Assembly (NCBI GenBank): GCA_014377385.1
Contig: JACMPR010000384.1
Coordinates: 1 to 44,143 of the forward strand
Length of the DNA stretch: 44,143 bases
Direction: 5' to 3'
From: Ferruginibacter sp.
GTDB taxonomy: Bacteria; Bacteroidota; Bacteroidia; Chitinophagales; Chitinophagaceae
Shown here: positions 42,276 to 44,143 of the stretch, one piece after another
Layout: the number at the start of each line of letters is the position of its first letter
How positions within the stretch are numbered: position 1 is the first letter of the stretch
Notes under the pieces: model-generated
What the model was told of the DNA's origin: nothing
Databases searched by the model: none
The model's input: only the letters and a program-made list of their open reading frames with translations
Program-made: the position numbers and the translations under genes

Positions 42276-44100
42276 TCAAAATTTATAAGTAAAACTTAGT
42301 TTGGCGGCAAAAGGCATTACCGGCGTAAAACATATTTCGTCTGTTGGTAAAGCTTCATTTTTTAACCGCGTTTCCGTTTCAAACTGGGTCTCTCTCCATC
42401 TTGTATTGAAAACATTGCTGACCACCAGACCTATCTCGTATGCCGGGTGCATAAAATTAATCACCGCATCTGTAATAAAATAACCTTTTGCTGTAAGGCT
42501 GTAATCTTCATTTCCGGGCCTTTCGGAAACAAATCTATAACGAAAGTTTCCATTAAAGCCTTTTTTTGCGCTGTACGTTAATCCGGCGTTGCTGGTCCAT
42601 ACTGGTCCAATCGAAATAAAAGCGGTACCCTTCGGTTCACCTGTAGCACGGCCAAAAGCATAGTTAACATCAATATCAATGTAAAAGGATTTTACGGTTC
42701 ATAGCGGCAGAAAAAATCGAATCCAGTCAGTTTTGTATTATCGCCTAATTCTACGAAACCGCCGTCACCAGTGTAATTGAATTCCTGTTCCGGATTGATG
42801 GTTCAGATTGCAGTGCATACGATGGTATTTTTAGTCGGTTTAAAAACTGCTTCAATATCCCCGCGATAGGCCGCAGGTGAAACCTTCTGGCTATTCGCTA
42901 CCACCCCGGCCCTTGTGTCGTTTAAATGATATCTTTTTCCGGTGCTGATGTAAAACTGCAGCCTGTCATTTACATGCTAGTAAAGATTCAGTTTTGAAAT
43001 TGCGGTGCTTGCCTTTGCTTTGTATATCCCTACACCAGCCAGCGTGGTAGCAGCAGCTAACTTATTATTACACTTACGATAAAACCGGTCGAATCTTAAA
43101 CCTGCATAAGATCCAGGTGTTCATTGAGTCTAAGAGTTTACTCACAAACAAGGACATAAAAAACTCGCTGATATCTCCCGGCTTTACACCCTCCAATTAA
43201 GTAATCCTCTTCTTATTACGTAAAAGTTCCGAATTTTTCGTCATGTCAGCTCTTGCGTGGACGCTTGCCCCTGTTTTCAGCTTTAAATTTCCAATCCATG
43301 AAGCACAACTGTATCTTTAGTTATATCCTGTGAGCTGGCGGGCTTCTCTTCCCTGATCTGGCCACCATTCACGGAATTAACCGGTAAAAAAGTGAAATTG
43401 GTATGCACGTCAAAATGGGATTTAGAGGAATATTCCTGGTTCTTAGAGATGCCGCCATTTGGCAGAGAAGTTAGCAGCCGTGCGTTAATGTTAGTCCGGT
43501 TATGTGTTCCCCCCGTCGAAAGTTTCAGGGATGATGAGATAGCTCTCTTCAAACCCCTGGCCATGTGCATGGCACACCATTTTTATTGGCAAACCTTTCA
43601 ATTCGAGCCTGAAGTCGGCATTAAGATTAGCATCAAAAGCCGCAAAAAGATTTGCTCAGCCTTTCCATCGCCCTGGTGTTGACCAATTACAATGCTTGGA
43701 ATGATTCCCAAAATTTCCAGCGAATTGGTTACGCCTCTCATGGTTATGTCTGTTTTGCTGATTGCCTTGTATTGATCGCCAGTGTTTTCAGAAACTACCA
43801 GCTCCTTGATTTCCACGGTGGTCGAAATCAATGTCACTGTAAAGCTGATAGCCTTAAGTTCTGGCATCGACAAGACTTACGACTCATAACCGACAGAAGA
43901 AACTGAAATGCCGGACGCAGTTTTAACAGATTTTTTGAACGCAAAATTCCCTGACTGACCCGCTACACCTGAAATTCTTCCAGGTAAAATCACCAATGTT
44001 ACACTCTCAAAGGACTGCAGGCTGGATTTATCTATCACCTTGCCGTTCAACATGATTTGTGCATTGGCAAATGATAGAAAGACGGTTTTAAATTATGTAA
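42276..44100 (-). pseudogene. TonB-dependent receptor, heavily decayed
   Basis: Collinear pieces of one receptor lie in several frames. Near 44.08 kb: signal-peptide end SFANAQ and the start of a CarboxypepD_reg-like domain (NGKVIDKSSLQSFESVTLVIL). A TAA follows near 43.87 kb, and then a plug with ENTGDQYKAISKTDI and IIPSIVIGQHQGDGKAEQIFLR, a frameshift in the LRGFDAN motif, and LELKGLPIKMVCHAHGQGFEESYLIIPE. The next segment jumps to barrel sequence (INARLLTSLPNGGISKNQEYSSKSHFDVHTNF as its key), so part of the plug/barrel is deleted. Later barrel pieces (FYISTGKRYHLNDTRAG, EFNYTGDGGFVELGDN) carry stops, and the last 62 codons (42276-42464, ending KLSFTYKF) are the C-terminal strands. The HAHGQG motif and the adjacent HupE gene suggest a metal receptor. 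Confidence 0.85.
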
Positions 44101-44143
44101 GGGAAATAAATATGTGCTGAAAAAACTTTAATGATTGAAATGT

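Noticed and set aside
1-44143. tRNA, rRNA, CRISPR, phage or complete insertion sequence
   Set aside because: I found no rRNA-like or cloverleaf sequence, no regularly spaced repeats, and no transposase or integrase motif.

Overview
The window reads as a chromosomal segment of a Bacteroidota bacterium, most likely of the family Chitinophagaceae. This rests on GLPGLI, DUF6089 and CarboxypepD_reg/beta-barrel outer membrane proteins, two type IX secretion (T9SS) C-terminal signals (type A and type B), promoter-like TTTG/TAnnTTTG elements, few Shine-Dalgarno sequences and AT-rich intergenic DNA. I see no rRNA, tRNA, CRISPR array, phage or intact insertion sequence. The species cannot be named from the sequence.

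Layout. 1-10.6 kb: a sugar MFS transporter cut by the window edge, then a glycogen block (glgA-glgC, and glgB followed by a TPR protein) split by a divergent outer membrane beta-barrel/GLPGLI pair. 10.6-14 kb: a leftward cluster of CrtA-like protein, arginase, DUF1684 protein and a CtlX-type citrulline hydrolase; the last two enzymes converge on ornithine. 14-25.5 kb: scattered single genes (PepE, GNAT, PLP decarboxylase, DUF4242, DoxX, alpha/beta hydrolase, 2H phosphoesterase, DUF6089, a 555-residue secreted unknown) with long gene-poor gaps and two deletion scars. 25.8-31.9 kb: a T9SS-exported cutinase/PETase-like hydrolase, a PRC-barrel protein, a four-gene unit (conserved unknown, 7-TM protein, HisKA_3 kinase, LuxR regulator), and an overlapping HipA-like kinase/DUF3037 pair. 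32-35.5 kb: a pentameric ligand-gated ion channel homologue, a charged secreted protein, a DUF721 (DciA-like) protein and RecF. 35.6-38 kb: a repeat-rich T9SS type B surface protein broken by one frameshift and two nonsense codons. 38.1-41.3 kb: pdhA, a membrane-anchored TPR protein, ribH and a LutA/LldE-type iron-sulfur protein. 41.5-44.1 kb: an intact HupE/UreJ protein beside a badly decayed TonB-dependent receptor.

How the parts fit. The first 10 kb supports sugar uptake and storage as glycogen (ADP-glucose synthesis, chain extension, branching). The second block supports use of arginine and citrulline. The rest is mostly envelope biology and signalling. A recurring theme is gene decay: four separate loci (15.0-16.0, 25.2-25.5, 35.6-38.0 and 42.3-44.1 kb) are pseudogenes, three of them involving outer membrane or cell-surface proteins.

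The most interesting candidates for little-described biology are the bacterial ligand-gated channel homologue with a strong hairpin upstream, the HipA-like kinase/DUF3037 pair, the 7-TM/kinase/regulator unit with its unknown first gene, and the T9SS-targeted cutinase-like hydrolase. All family assignments come from reading motifs in the translated sequence; no database search was run.
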